Assembly (NCBI GenBank): GCA_003427395.1
Contig: BFEA01000748.1
Span: 89,227 to 152,755 of the forward strand
Reading direction: 5' to 3'
Source of the DNA: Chara braunii
Taxonomy: Eukaryota; Streptophyta; Charophyceae; Charales; Characeae
DNA: 63,529 nt
Each line of letters starts with the position of its first letter. Within the stretch, counting starts at the first letter, position 1. The notes below the pieces were generated by a model. That model saw only the letters and a list, made by a program, of their open reading frames with translations. It searched no databases and was not told the origin of the DNA. The translations under genes and the position numbers were made by a program. Shown here piece by piece: positions 52,530 through 63,529 of the stretch.

Positions 52530-53014
52530 TATTTCACAGATTCTTCCTTTCTGAGAGGTGATTGTCGCATAAGTAATATATATACGCTCAGAAATTGAGA
52601 AATTGGTTAAGTGGGAGTTGGCCCCAGGTTGACAGGGTCCCTTTTCTAGCATGGGTTGCATTTCTTGTTTGCATGTTTGCAGATTCAATTTTTTTTATTA
52701 GGAAATAATGGATCTATTGAGGTCTGTGTTGCTTGCTATGGAGGTAAACAGTTTCGTTGTTGGATTGTCTCATATCAAGTGTGCTTCATTGTCTGCAATA
52801 AAGTTGCTTTGATTTTGGATCTACTCATCTGGGCTGATTTGCGGTGCAAAGCTAAACACACGCCGTGCCATTCGATGCAGCAATAGCAACTGCCCAAAAA
52901 TTCATCCAGTGACAACCGCCGCCTCGCGCCGACCCTGCGACAGGTTTGCAGCGTAGGGGAGCGGACCATACCACCGCTGTAGATAGGGATAGGGAGTAGA
53001 TGAACCATCGTCAC
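52530..53014. other. Unassigned, possibly host sequence
   Basis: Balanced base composition without repeats I can match. A 76-codon plus-strand frame at 52656-52886 is cysteine-rich but matches no family I recognise. This is one of the few stretches that could be unique DNA. Confidence 0.35.
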
Positions 53015-54100
53015 TAAGCCACGTGTCCTGTGACAGACCAGCGTGGCGCGAAGGTGTAGGATGCCACGAGATCCGGACAACGAGCAAGGGTGAGGCCGCC
53101 ATCTCGGGTGGCAAGGAAGGAGACCTTGGCGGTGACGAAGGAGAGAACCGGCGAGATAGGACACGGGCCAGGCCACGTGTCCTGTGACAGACGGGCGTGG
53201 CGCGCGCGAGGGTGTAGGTTGCTACGCGATCCGGACAACGACCAAGGGTGAGGCCGCCACCTTGGTGGGGCGAGGAAGGACACTTTAGCGGGAACGAAGG
53301 AGAGAGCCACGTGTCCTGTGACAGACCAGAGTGGCGCGAGTGAGTTGGATGCTACGAGATCCAGACAGCGAGCAAGGGTGTGGACGCCACCTCGGTGTAG
53401 CGGCAACGAAGGAGTGTGCTGGCGAGCTAGGATACGAGATTCATACGCGATCTGGATAACGTGCACGGGTGAGGCCGCCATCACGGTGTGGCGAGGAATA
53501 AAGAGCACGGGGGAGGCCGCAACACAAGGGCAAGCCAGCGCAGCGAGGATACGGGGGCCGGGCAAAGAAGGTGAGAACTAGCGAGCGAGGAAACGGGATT
53601 CACGTGGGGAGAGGGGTAACGAAGCACGGGGGAGGCCGCTCGGAGCGAGCCAGAGCCAGCGCATCGGGAGTCCACGAGTCATCGCATCCCGTGACAGTCC
53701 AGAGTGGCGGGATCAGGACAACGAAGGAGAGTGCCAGCGCAGCCTGGAGACGGGTACCATACGAGATCGGGACAACGAGCTCGCCATCTCGGCGCAGCTC
53801 GGGGCACTGCCTTAGTCCTGCGCAACAACGAGTCTGGGGTGACAGAAATCGGGAGCGAAGAAGAACAACGACAATCTTGGCCACCAGGGAGAAGGAGGGA
53901 GGGGCACGGGGACGTCAAGGGAAGAAGGACAACGACAAGGCCGCGGGCTCGGGGCACTGCCTTAGTCCTGCGCAACAACGAGTCCGGGGTGACAGAAATC
54001 GGGAGCGAAGAAGAACAACGACGATCCTGGCCACGGGGGAGAAGGAGGGAGGGGCACGGGGAGGTCTAGGGAAGAAGGACAACGAAGTGGCCGCAGGTGG
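53015..54100. repeat. Tandem repeats upstream of LINE-E ORF1
   Basis: First array: units starting CCACGTGTCCTGTGACAGAC at 53019, 53173 and 53307 (154 and 134 bp apart), with degenerate units to about 53720 (GACAGTCCAGAGTGGCG at 53692). Second array: two close copies of a 150-bp unit, GGGGCACTGCCTTAGTCCTG at 53801 and 53951. All are GC-rich. Confidence 0.88.
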
Positions 54101-54652
54101 ATGGGGGGACTTGGAAGTTAGGCAACAAAGGAAGGCAAAGAAGGAGGGTATAACCTCGGGAGGAGGAAGGTGATGGCTAGGAGGACACTGGGGAATCAAC
54201 AGCGGAGTAAGGGGCCAGAACTTCAGCGGGGACCATCGCGGAGCCATAAAAGCAGAGCGTGATGGACTGACCCCCGCAATCGACTGGAGGAAGGCAGTGA
54301 ACGAAAGCTACAAGTCACGACAGGCGGAATACGAGCCGCATCCTGACTCCTCAAGGGGCCCCGGAGTGGAGTTCTTCTCCCCCGGTGGAGGGTCAGGGTC
54401 AGACTCGTGAAGGAAAGTGACAGATGTAAGTAATCACACACCAATCAAGGGAGCGTTTTTTTTTTTTTTTTTTTTTTTTCGGCGCAATTACATCCCAGAT
54501 ACCTGATAGGGTCAGGGGTCAATACTCCGGTTGGGTGGATCAGAGGGTAGGAAGCTAGGCAACAAAGGAGTGAGGCCGTAGGTTATCCTCCCAACCTCCC
54601 CAAAAGGACTGCAACACATACGATCCCAAAAACTTCGGGGAAGCGGGGAACA
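54101..54652 (+). other. LINE-E leader
   Basis: No gene. Contains a 24-base T-run at 54457-54480. This is presumed untranslated leader because it runs directly into ORF1. Confidence 0.45.
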
Positions 54653-57600
54653 ATGGTGGGGGGAAGGAGAACAGGGCACCGGTCCCAAAGAACACAGAAA
54701 AAGCTGGATTCCACCCTGCTATTCCGGGGGGCTATGAGGCAACATGCAGACAGGAGACTGACTGATACGAGGCAAAATGCAGACAGAAGATTGATCGAGA
54801 GTAACCAGGCGAATAGGCAAGACTCCCAGGCAACCCAGCAAAATCGGGAGCAGAACGACACTCAGCCCTTTGTCCTCCCCCCCACAAACACTGCCCTCCC
54901 GGCTCCCACATGGGCTGCTCGCCTTCGCTGCCCACACGCCGGGCAAATGCTCTCTGTCCAGAGACAGGAAAAGGAAGGGGATGACAGATTGTGGAAGATA
55001 CCCCTGGACAACTTGTCATCTGCAGCAGCCTTTTTTCTGACCAAGTTCCTGACCCCTTCCGAGCCTACAGTGGTCAACCACGGGGGCAAGTCGTCACTCG
55101 TTAAGTCGCTGCCCGCCAGCAAAGTAAATGAAAGAAACGACCTGTATATAAAGCATGCTAGTAATTGGGTGTTTCACGATGATGCTGCATTCAAATCAAC
55201 GAACGACAAAGTGGGGTGGATCAGGAATAGGCTGGCCTCCCTTAAAGGAAACCTGGAAGAGGCACACGACCTATTTCTGCTCCAACCTATCTCGGCATCA
55301 ACAGTTACGGTCATTTCCAGACATGACACAGATAAACAGGCACTGGACAGCTGGCGATCGATTAGATGCGAGAGATCTGAGGTAAGAATCTACCCGTGGG
55401 CACCCCCGAAGCAGCAAAGGCCGGAGGAGAGGAGAGATCGAATGATGGCCGATCATTTTTGGGTGGAATTTCGCCACATCCCTATCGAAATACAGGCCGC
55501 TTTTGTGCAAGATTTATGGGCGAAATATGATGTAATCGATTTCTTCGATCCGGTCCCCCCGCACGTTGCTAAACGGGATGACTACCTAATGCTGGCAATC
55601 GACCTCCCACAAGGTCAACCCTTTTCCATGGACGATATAATCCCCTTCAGGGTAGGCGAAAGAGAAGTCAAGATTCACACGGCCCATAAGCTTAGGCCAT
55701 GGTGTTTCAAATGCCAAGCTTATGGGCATCTATACACAGACTTTACCTGCCGTCACCATCCCGTTAACCAGGTCAGAGCCACAGGCCGCCTGATTCAAGA
55801 CCCCTTCAGGAACATCCACTGACGCACTGTAGATCCGGGGCACGAGGGATGGGTCTACGCAGATGTGACAGATGAGGGAGGGAAAACCATTGGCTGGGTG
55901 TGGGACAAGAAGGGAGAACCAGTTTTCCGTACAAAACCCCCACCCACATGGACACCACCGAAGACGGTTGAGTCCCACCTGCGTAAGTCTAACTGACCCA
56001 CACCCGGTAAGAAGAATGATCTAGGCAAACACGAGCAAGGAGGACGAGGCCTGGACCCGACAGACTACCTCAAGAATTCCCCGTCGCCGAAACCGCATCA
56101 GAAAAGAGATCAGGAGAAAGGGAAGAACCAGACTAAGAAGGGGACAGGAGAGCAAGGTATACACGAAAACAGATTCGCCTTGCTGGACATAGAAGGGGAA
56201 GGAACCGAAAAAGAAAAGAGGGAGGTAAGGGGGGACCAGGCCCAAGCAAGGCAACTGATCCCCAGGGGGAACAAACAGGGTGAGGAGGGGCAGATGCAGC
56301 CTCATGCAGGCACAAAGCACTCAGCACCGGCAACTGATTCCCACGGGGGACAAAAAAGGTGAGGAAGAGCAGATGCAGGCTCAAAAAACTCAGCACACAC
56401 CCGATATCCCAGAAGATCCCTACGAGGGTGTTTGGAAGGCAATAGTGCAAGAGGATAATAACCCGGCAAGCCTGGAACTGGTAAAAAGCCAGGGCGTTAC
56501 ATTACTGCAAATCTCATCCTGGATCATGTCAGGCTTGCAATCCCTGCACACCCAGGCCCCGACACAATTCTGGGTCCAGGCACATAAACGGCTAAACGAG
56601 GCCTTAGGGAGTAGCCGGCAAGTGAGAATGATATTGGAGCAAGGCCTACCAGAGAACATGCAATGGGGGGACGAGTTACAATGACTGTTTAGGATCTCTG
56701 CAGCACACTTTCAGGCCCCACTCCAACCAGCCGGCGACCACCAAAACTGTGCAAGCCAGCAAGAGCAGGGCCCGCAAGGGGCACACACAATCCTCGTGAT
56801 GGGGGAGACGGAGGGCACGACAGAGAAAGAGAACCAAGCGGGTCAATCAACCATCGACAGGACAGGAGGGGAACAAGGGGAAAAACCAGACACCGAGGTG
56901 GTTGACCAATTAGAAGGGGCTTTTGTCCCCCATCCTATGGAGATAGAGGACTCCACTTCTCTCCCCCCCCCCCCCGGAGGCAGCAATGATGGATGTTGAC
57001 CAGCAGGGCGATACGGGCGCACCCCCAGCAGACATGGACGTCGAGCAAAAACTCAAAATAATTGCGGAATGGCTGATTGATGGTTTTCGGGCCCAGTATC
57101 CAGAGGCCTCCCAGGAATTCTGGGACTGCACGTACGTCCAACTTTTCGCTATGTGGACAAAAGCCCAACACTTCATAAAGCCCTGCAGGAAGGCCCCCCC
57201 CATATATATCCTGGTCGGATTTTTTTCAGCGGATCCGACATCTTTCAACCCTACAATTCCACCCCCCATCACCTCAACAGCCCTCCCCGGATCTTCCCTG
57301 GGAAAACCACACAATAGTTTCAACCAATCATACCCCCGACCCACCAAGATACAAAAAACTCAGACAACTAGTGGTCGGGGGGCAATATGAAAACCCTCGG
57401 CGACAGAAGGAGAGGGTGGCGGTTATACCCTTGAGGCAGGATGATGACAAGATGGAAATCGGACTTTCCCCAGTGGAGGGGTGGGTAACACTTCCAGGAT
57501 GGGGCTTTTACAACATTTGGTCCCTCCCTTAATTAAGGGACAGCGATTTCCGGAAAAAGGCAAAACCCTTCCTAAGCCACCACTACCCGGTTGGCGTCCT

Positions 57601-57850
57601 CGCAACTTTCCCACAGTTTGAGGGATTAATGCGGGTGGCCACCACAAACTTGTACGTCCTCTTTGAGGAAGCTAAAGATTCGGATCTAAAATGGTTCAAC
57701 CATGGAGCCCTGATGAAGCTCCCATTGCAGCAAATCAAAGCCAACTCCTTTTGGTCAGAGGAGGACTTACATGCCTGCCTATCAAGGGTTCTCAGGAATG
57801 GGTCGCTGTGCACGGTCAACTGGGCCCAGCAACCATGGGTGAGAGTCTAA
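54653..57850 (+). pseudogene. LINE-E ORF1: nucleic-acid-binding protein, broken
   Basis: The first 389 codons are open (to 55822): a polar start rich in R, Q and N, a central region with AAFFLTKFL and DHFWVEFRHIPIEIQ, and a zinc-knuckle-like WCFKCQAYGHLYTDFTC near residues 350-365. Its spacing is C-x2-C-x4-H-x6-C; the usual final gap is 4. ORF1 knuckles bind element RNA. After the stop the same gene continues through a charged linker, a 79-bp tandem duplication (GGCAACTGAT at 56249 and 56328), SWIMSGLQSLHTQAP, a proline/acid segment, EFWDCTYVQL and a C-terminal block TTNLYVLFEEAKDSDLKWF ending at 57850. The second half recurs in LINE-B and, at its very end, in LINE-A, so it belongs to ORF1. 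Stops near 55820, 55994 and 56694 and frame changes near 56290 and 57400 break it. Confidence 0.78.
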
Positions 57851-57870
57851 GTCGGGGGGAGGAAAAGCCA

Positions 57871-60800
57871 ATGGACGACATTGACACTCTGTATTGCAGG
57901 AACCCCCTGTGGACGAACTGTCTTCGCAACGCCGACCTTGACATGAGAACCCTGAATGTAAATGGATTGGCATCCTTTAACCCCTCAAAACGACAGGCAA
58001 TTTGGGACCAGCTGAGGGGAGTAGGGGGAAGGACATGGTCGGACGTTATCTGTGTTCAGGAAACCCACTTAATGGATAAACCTGAGCACCACAGGGCTCA
58101 TAAAACCGTTTGGCCATACCAGGCCTTCAGGGCACACGCGGTTACACCTAGATCATCAGGGGCGACAATTTGGATACCGCCAGGATGTCGCCTCGAAGTG
58201 GTGAATTGGGTAGTGGACGAAGAACAGGGGAGATGGGTGTCGGTCCTCGGGATGCTCGAACTGGAGCTAATTTGCATCTTCTGCATTTACGCCCCTAACA
58301 CAACTGCTGAAAAGGAACGCTTTTTCACACACCTCAAGCCCCTTGCGCCACAAGGTGTCCCACTTGTTATTGCTGGGGATTTCAACACTGCACCCGATAG
58401 AGCGATGGACAGGTGGAACATCCAGGTCCCCTGCCCAAATTATGTGGAAGAGGACGAGAGATTAATAGCGGACCTTTGTGGTACACTGAGACTGGTAGAT
58501 GCACACCGGTACTTGCACCCAACAGATACGTCTTACACATGTCTCCGTACTAACGATTAGGCAAGACATTCTAAATCACGCATAGACCTGATCCTAATTT
58601 CTGAAAAAATTTAAAATGCGCTACAACGTACCGTAATCCTCCCGCAGAGTCCACACCCTGGCCTGGACCACTGCTCATGCGGAGCTATCTTTTCTTTTAG
58701 AAAGCGGCCAGACCAGGGGCCGGCGTATTACAAGCTTAATACGTCTCTACTCAAGGACGAAACATTTCTTACATACATTCGGGATGTATGGGGCTATTGG
58801 CGTAACCAACGACACTCCTTTGACTCCGAGGTGCGATGGTTCACAAACGAACTGTTTTTCCTAGCCAAGAAATGTAAAGACTACTCCAAACTGACAGCCG
58901 ACAGACGACATGCACAAGAAATGGATATACATAGACAGCTTCATAACCTGGTCAACCAGGACAATTTGAGTGACAACACGCAAAAGATTCAAGATTTGAA
59001 AGACCGACAGGTACAACTCGCATATCACAGATGGCAAGGAATTATAATTCGTGGCAAATTACAAAAATGGACCACCGAAGGCACCATGGACACTCAATTT
59101 TTCAGTATGGCATCAATTAGAGCTCACCGTACCACCATCGAGGCCTTCCTAGACCCGGTGACCGACGAACTAGCTACTACCACTGCTCACTACGTAAAGA
59201 TTGCCCGAACCTTCTACAAGGACCTTTTTTCCTCTCACGCCCCCCTGCAACCATAGGCCGATCGACTTAGAGAGATTGACAACTTCCTAAGCCCGATGGA
59301 AAACCGCCTCTCCCCTACACAAAAAGACAGCTTATATCGCCATATCACCAAGGAGGAAATTTGGACGGCGCTCATGCAGATAGACGAAGAGAAAACCCCT
59401 GGCCTAGACGATTTTCCGAAAGAATTCTGGGAAACCATGTGGCCCCTCCTCAGCGGCGACCTGATGTGATTCTATGACGCGGTTTGGGAGTCAGGAGATT
59501 TAGGGGAACTGGCGGGACAAGGGGTGCTATCTTTATTGCACAAAAAAGGAGACAAGATGAACATCCGGAACTACAGGCCTATCACTCTTTTGACGGTGGT
59601 CTACAAGATGCTGTCAAAAGCATTGGCCAATAGAATAATTGATGTGATCGAGGATCTCATCCACCCAGCTCAAACTGGGTTCATTCGCAATAAAAACATC
59701 CAAGAAAACATATTGCTGGTCAACGAGATGATTAGCCTGGCACATCAATCCAAGAGCAATGCAACTTTCATCTTCATTAACTTTGAAAAAGCTTACGACC
59801 ATGTTGACTGACTGTTTTTGGACAAATGTCTAGAAAAACTAAATTTTGGAATGAACTTTAGGAGGTGGGTGGCCATTCTACACCAAAACGCAACTACGAG
59901 GGTGCAGATAAATCGGTCTCTCGCTCCAAAAATAAAACTGCAACGCTCGGTGAGACAGGGTGACCCCATTGCCCCCTTCCTTTTCATCATCATAATGGAA
60001 GCACTGGCAGCCAACCTTCGGCAGAGCAAGGATCTAGCAAGAATCCGGGTAGCCGACATCCCTGAGGAGGCGATCCCGGTCTGCTCTTTGTTCGCAGATG
60101 ACCTCACAATCATGGTCGACGCCACTCAGAAGAATATGGAGGAAATTCAGAGGCTGATGGACCGGTTCTGCACCCTCTCGGACATGGCCGTTAATTGGGG
60201 ACAGAAAACGTTGGGATGGTGGTCCCATCACGAAGGGGGCCGCCCCGCGGAAAGACTTCATGTTACGTGGGTATCCCAGGGGACCCCGATACGGTTTTTA
60301 GGGGTTAAGATGTCAGCAGAAGGGAGGTCCCCCGAAAACGACGAATGGATATCAACCTCGGCCTTCGCTAAACTCTCCCAATGGAACCACCAGAACACAT
60401 CACTCTTTGGCCGAGCGCTGGTCATAAACAACGTGGTCTTGACATCCCTATGGTACAAGTCTGTTCTGTGGCCATTGAGTGATGGCGCCTTGAAAACCTT
60501 CAAAAGAAGGGTGGCAGCCTACCTATGGTGAGGGGACAACGAAAATCCGCACGCCATCAGTCGGGTCGCATGGGACTCGGTTACCCAGCCTAAGACAAAA
60601 GGGGGGCTCGGCATACTGGACCCCCTCACCATGTCCCAGGCCCTCAGTCTACAATGGATTGTGAGATTGATCTTTGCAAACCCGTTGGTATGGAGGCCCT
60701 TGGCACTGCAATAGATTGGCCGGCTTGCCCCCGTGGCCCCCTCCACTGTCCATCCTCTCCAATGGTTGGATGACCGCTATTGAAGAGTACCACGACGCCC

Positions 60801-62472
60801 CCGAGGCGAAGGGGGGCGGAGAGATGACCTATGGCCTCGTCTGTTAAAAATATGAAGGAGACCCCCGCCCCCGTGTCGACCGCCCCCAACCAGGTGGGAA
60901 GAGGTGGCAAGACAACCCCTCTTTGGCAACCGATGGATCTCGAACGGACAAAGCCAGATTTTCTGCTCTTCTGACGCCCCGTGGAGAGGATGGGTGAAGA
61001 ATGGGGTAACCCGGGTGAGGGATCTATGGGATGCCGAAAAAAAGGATTGGAAGGGTCCGGAGGAGATGAAGGAGAAGCTGAGATACTGTCATAATACGGA
61101 AGCAGCATTGGAGGAGATCACGGAAGCCCTACCGGTGGGATGACGGCTCATTCTGCGTAAAGGCCTGCGGCTGCAGGAGGGGGACTGGGTGTCCCAGGAC
61201 GGCTGGACTAACAGAGTGGGTCTTGTCCACCTGGTTCGACCGGAAGACGCGCTGATCGAATGGCATGACATAAAGCAGGGGGGGCACCTGGTTGGAAATC
61301 ACGACCCTCTCCAATGGATATCGAAAGTGACCCTGTACAGAATCAGGATCATAGGGGAAGGGGAGAACCGGCGGGCGTTCATGCCCGAGATTGCCATGCA
61401 GGACCTTCCCATAGACCCACTGGAGTGGGTCTGGAACCAAGATTCAAAACATAACTTCACACAACCAATTTCTATGGCACCGACAGATCTCTTAGTAAAA
61501 GCCACCTACAGAAAGATCAGAACTAAACGATGTCTAAAAGAGGTGGTGATTGACAGATGGCAGAGGCACCTGAACGTGGATAGACAGTTCCTCACGCCAA
61601 TCCGATGGTTCTGCGACACCAAGTGCAGACCGGCTAAAATTATGTCCCTGCAACGGCAGATACTGCATCGCTGCTTACGATTGGTTAATCGACCACTCGC
61701 ACCTGGAACAGCAGGGTCGGGCCTTCCCTTGGTGTAACCGCTGTCTGTCGGGCTTCCTAACAAAGAAGAGAGCAGAAACAATCGAACACATCTTTTTGCA
61801 ATGCCCGACAACAGTTCTCACCTGGAGATGGTGGGATAGGGTGTGGCAGCAAATTGTCCCCGGACAACAATGGCTGTGGGATTGGCGTGCCATCCTCACC
61901 GGCCACTACCCACCTCTCCAAGGGGACTCCTTTGCCTGGAATATGTTTCACCTGGGTAGAAGAACGGTCCTATGGGTGCTATGGTGGCGACGCTGTGCTC
62001 TGGTGTTTGACCAGGTTCGCGTTGAGGGAGAGGAGAGAATCGAGCAATTCAAACAGCATATCCAAATGGAACTACAGTTCAGATGGAAAGCAGTCAAACT
62101 CATCCTCAATTCCCTCCACAGGCCAAAGGACATTGTAGAAAGGATAAGACAGTTTTCTAATGAATGGCTAGGAGGAGATCGAGAGGGATGGGTAGCGGAG
62201 GTGAGCTGGTCAGGAGACTGGAATGGAAGTGAAGTGAGGAAGGGGAGGATGGGGAGGAAGATCAAGGAAGGCTGAGGGTACCATGCGACAGGAACGGAAG
62301 CGAGGAAGGAGAGGATGGGGAGGAAGGTCAAGGAAGGCTGAGGGTACCACGTGACTACCGTTTGAAATTTAAAGATTGGTTGTCCATTGACTGCAGCATC
62401 CCCCAGAGACCTGCAAAGGACTTCCCGGATCCATTCCCGCCCCACCCACAGTCCCTAGAACTTCGACTATAA
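57871..62472 (+). pseudogene. LINE-E ORF2: endonuclease, reverse transcriptase, zinc-binding end; broken
   Basis: Start MDDIDTLYCRN lies 20 bases after the ORF1 stop, as in its relatives. Endonuclease (57930-58690): LNVNGLASF, VQETHLMD, YAPNTTAEK, AGDFNTAPD, SRIDLI and GLDH, so its catalytic residues are present. Helical linker 58830-59050. Reverse transcriptase: KKGDKMNIRNYRPITLL (59545), QGDP (59956-59967) and FADD intact at 60091-60102. Thumb to 60770. The C-terminal region ends with a zf-RVT-like WCNRC (61730-61744), ETIEHIFLQCP (to 61809), WNMFHLGRRTVLWVLWW and GGDREGWVAEVSWSGD, then SIPQRPAKDFPDPFPP before the stop. In-frame stops at 58558, 58612, 59255, 59466, 59808, 60529, 60713 and 61141 plus a shift near 61690 disable it. 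A 67-bp tandem duplication lies at 62230-62345. Confidence 0.92.
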
Positions 62473-63210
62473 GAAGCATCTCCGGGACAACCATCCCTAG
62501 CTTTCATCTTTCGCAGCCGGGTAATGTGTACACCCGCACAGCCAATCCTCTACTCTCCATAGTAATCAACGCCGGCAGCCTTCGATTCACTCATTCTAGC
62601 CATTGCAGTCTGCTTTTTTTTTCGTCTGTTTTACATTGTTCAATTCCGCCTTTCAATTTGTGTTCCAGATTGGTTGAGTTGTCGCCTGTTTTTTTAGTTT
62701 AGCCGGTAGTCTCAGTCTGTTTTTTTGTTTGCTGTAGTAGTTTTTGTTTTGGTACTCATTTTCAGTCTGTTAGGATATTGCAATCTGAGTTATCCATTTT
62801 CATCTGTTTTTAGTTGCTTCCTTATGCAATGTTGCCGACAGGGCGGAGGACAGTGTCGAAGTATACGGAAGGAGTTTCCACTAGTGCCCCCCAGTGGATC
62901 CTCCCGGAATCCTGATGAGACACAGGGTCGAAGAGGGAGATGAGGATCACCAGCTTGGTGTTCCATTGCTCGGGTTACGACAACACCTGCTCAGCGACTG
63001 GGGATAGATTGGGACTAGACAAGGGAGGAGGTAGCCAGTGTGTAACAGTAGACATCTGACGTCGAGATCAGGATGAAGAGGTTCTGAGGTTCCCCCCCTG
63101 CGCAGTCAATCCCCTGGTCCCCAGGGAGATCAATGCTGGCAGGTTTTTCCTATGGTTTTTTTCTGAGGTGTATTCTCATAAGGGACGCTGGACCCGTTTT
63201 CCAGCAGGTG
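62473..63210 (+). other. LINE-E 3' UTR
   Basis: Non-coding and rich in TTTTTGT. It ends with AAGGGAC and the stem-loop GCTGGA/TCCAGC (63182-63205), then ATGCTCCCC, as at the end of LINE-D. The A-tail is not present; GC-rich sequence follows. Confidence 0.7.
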
Positions 63211-63529
63211 ATGCTCCCCACCTATGTGTCCCCCGCGGCCGCAGTCACCGCGGGCATGACCGCTGCTCATGCGGTCGACCGCGGCATGACCGCGGTGGCC
63301 GCGGTTGAAAAATGTGCGCCGCGGGCAGGGGAGGGGGGCTACCCGAGGTCGAGGTCGGGATTCCGAAGGCGCACCCCAGGCCCCACCCCCCTACATTGAA
63401 AAAAAAGAAAAAGACTTAAAAACGGGAGGGTCCATTTTAGAGGGGGGGAAGAAAAATAATGGATCCCCTTTCATTGTTTTTTTTTCTACTTTTTTTTTTC
63501 CGTTGTATTGAACCATTGCGAAGTTTTTT
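63211..63529. other. CCGCGG-rich block and homopolymer runs
   Basis: 63229-63345 is built from GCGG/CCGC words (GCGGCATGACCGCGGTGGCC), with GACCGC repeated four times. Then A-runs (63398-63420), G-runs and T-runs to the window edge. No gene. Confidence 0.55.

Larger units (their letters stand above)
53015..63210 (+). mobile_element. LINE-E, longest LINE of the window
   Basis: Order: tandem repeats, leader, ORF1 (54653), a 20-base gap, ORF2 (57871-62472) and a 3' UTR with the recurring stem-loop at 63182-63205. The 5' limit is uncertain; I include the upstream tandem repeats because no other feature intervenes. Several stops and shifts show it is inactive. Confidence 0.75.

Overview
Eukaryotic nuclear DNA that is almost entirely repetitive. 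I could not support a single host protein-coding, rRNA or tRNA gene. Plant-type features are Ty3/gypsy elements primed by initiator-Met tRNA, LINEs with a zf-RVT-like zinc-binding C-terminus, tRNA-headed SINEs and hAT/MITE-type DNA elements. Together with the very long (CT)n/(GA)n tracts and intermediate GC, these suggest a large-genome streptophyte. My best guess is a charophyte such as Chara, but this is an inference and was not tested.

Layout. 1-7012: two minus-strand LINE copies back to back (LINE-A; LINE-B with a large internal deletion). 7013-10291: duplicated non-coding DNA holding a tiny MITE, SINE and retroposon tails, an AT-rich stretch and a broken hAT/BED-finger fragment. 10292-17365: LINE-C (minus) and LINE-D (plus), both 5'-truncated. 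17629-21696: a dense pile of SINEs, TIR elements and hairpins. 22147-24437: a solo LTR inside a SINE. 25611-42940: two minus-strand Ty3/gypsy elements of one family joined head to tail (Gyp-A lacks its 5' half, Gyp-B lacks its 3' LTR). 43090-46990: retroposon tail, LINE-F (with a TTAA-flanked MITE), a complete-looking SINE and two LINE 3' ends. 47288-49058: alternating microsatellites with a higher-order unit. 49501-52529: a hairpin, MITEs, a SINE tail and a nested DNA element. 53015-63210: LINE-E, the most complete LINE, with tandem repeats upstream, ORF1, ORF2 and a 3' UTR.

Most notable signals. (1) Both gypsy copies carry two further genes after the integrase: ORF3 (about 510 codons) and an overlapping ORF4 (about 175 codons). 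Both are alignable at protein level and I do not recognise either. (2) A 24-nt stem-loop recurs at the 3' ends of different retroposons with compensatory base changes in its stem, so it probably acts as RNA. (3) Several insertions can be proven inside the window by target-site duplications, empty sites or restored reading frames, giving a relative order of events. All LINE and most gypsy genes are broken. Many of the breaks are single C-to-T or G-to-A changes.
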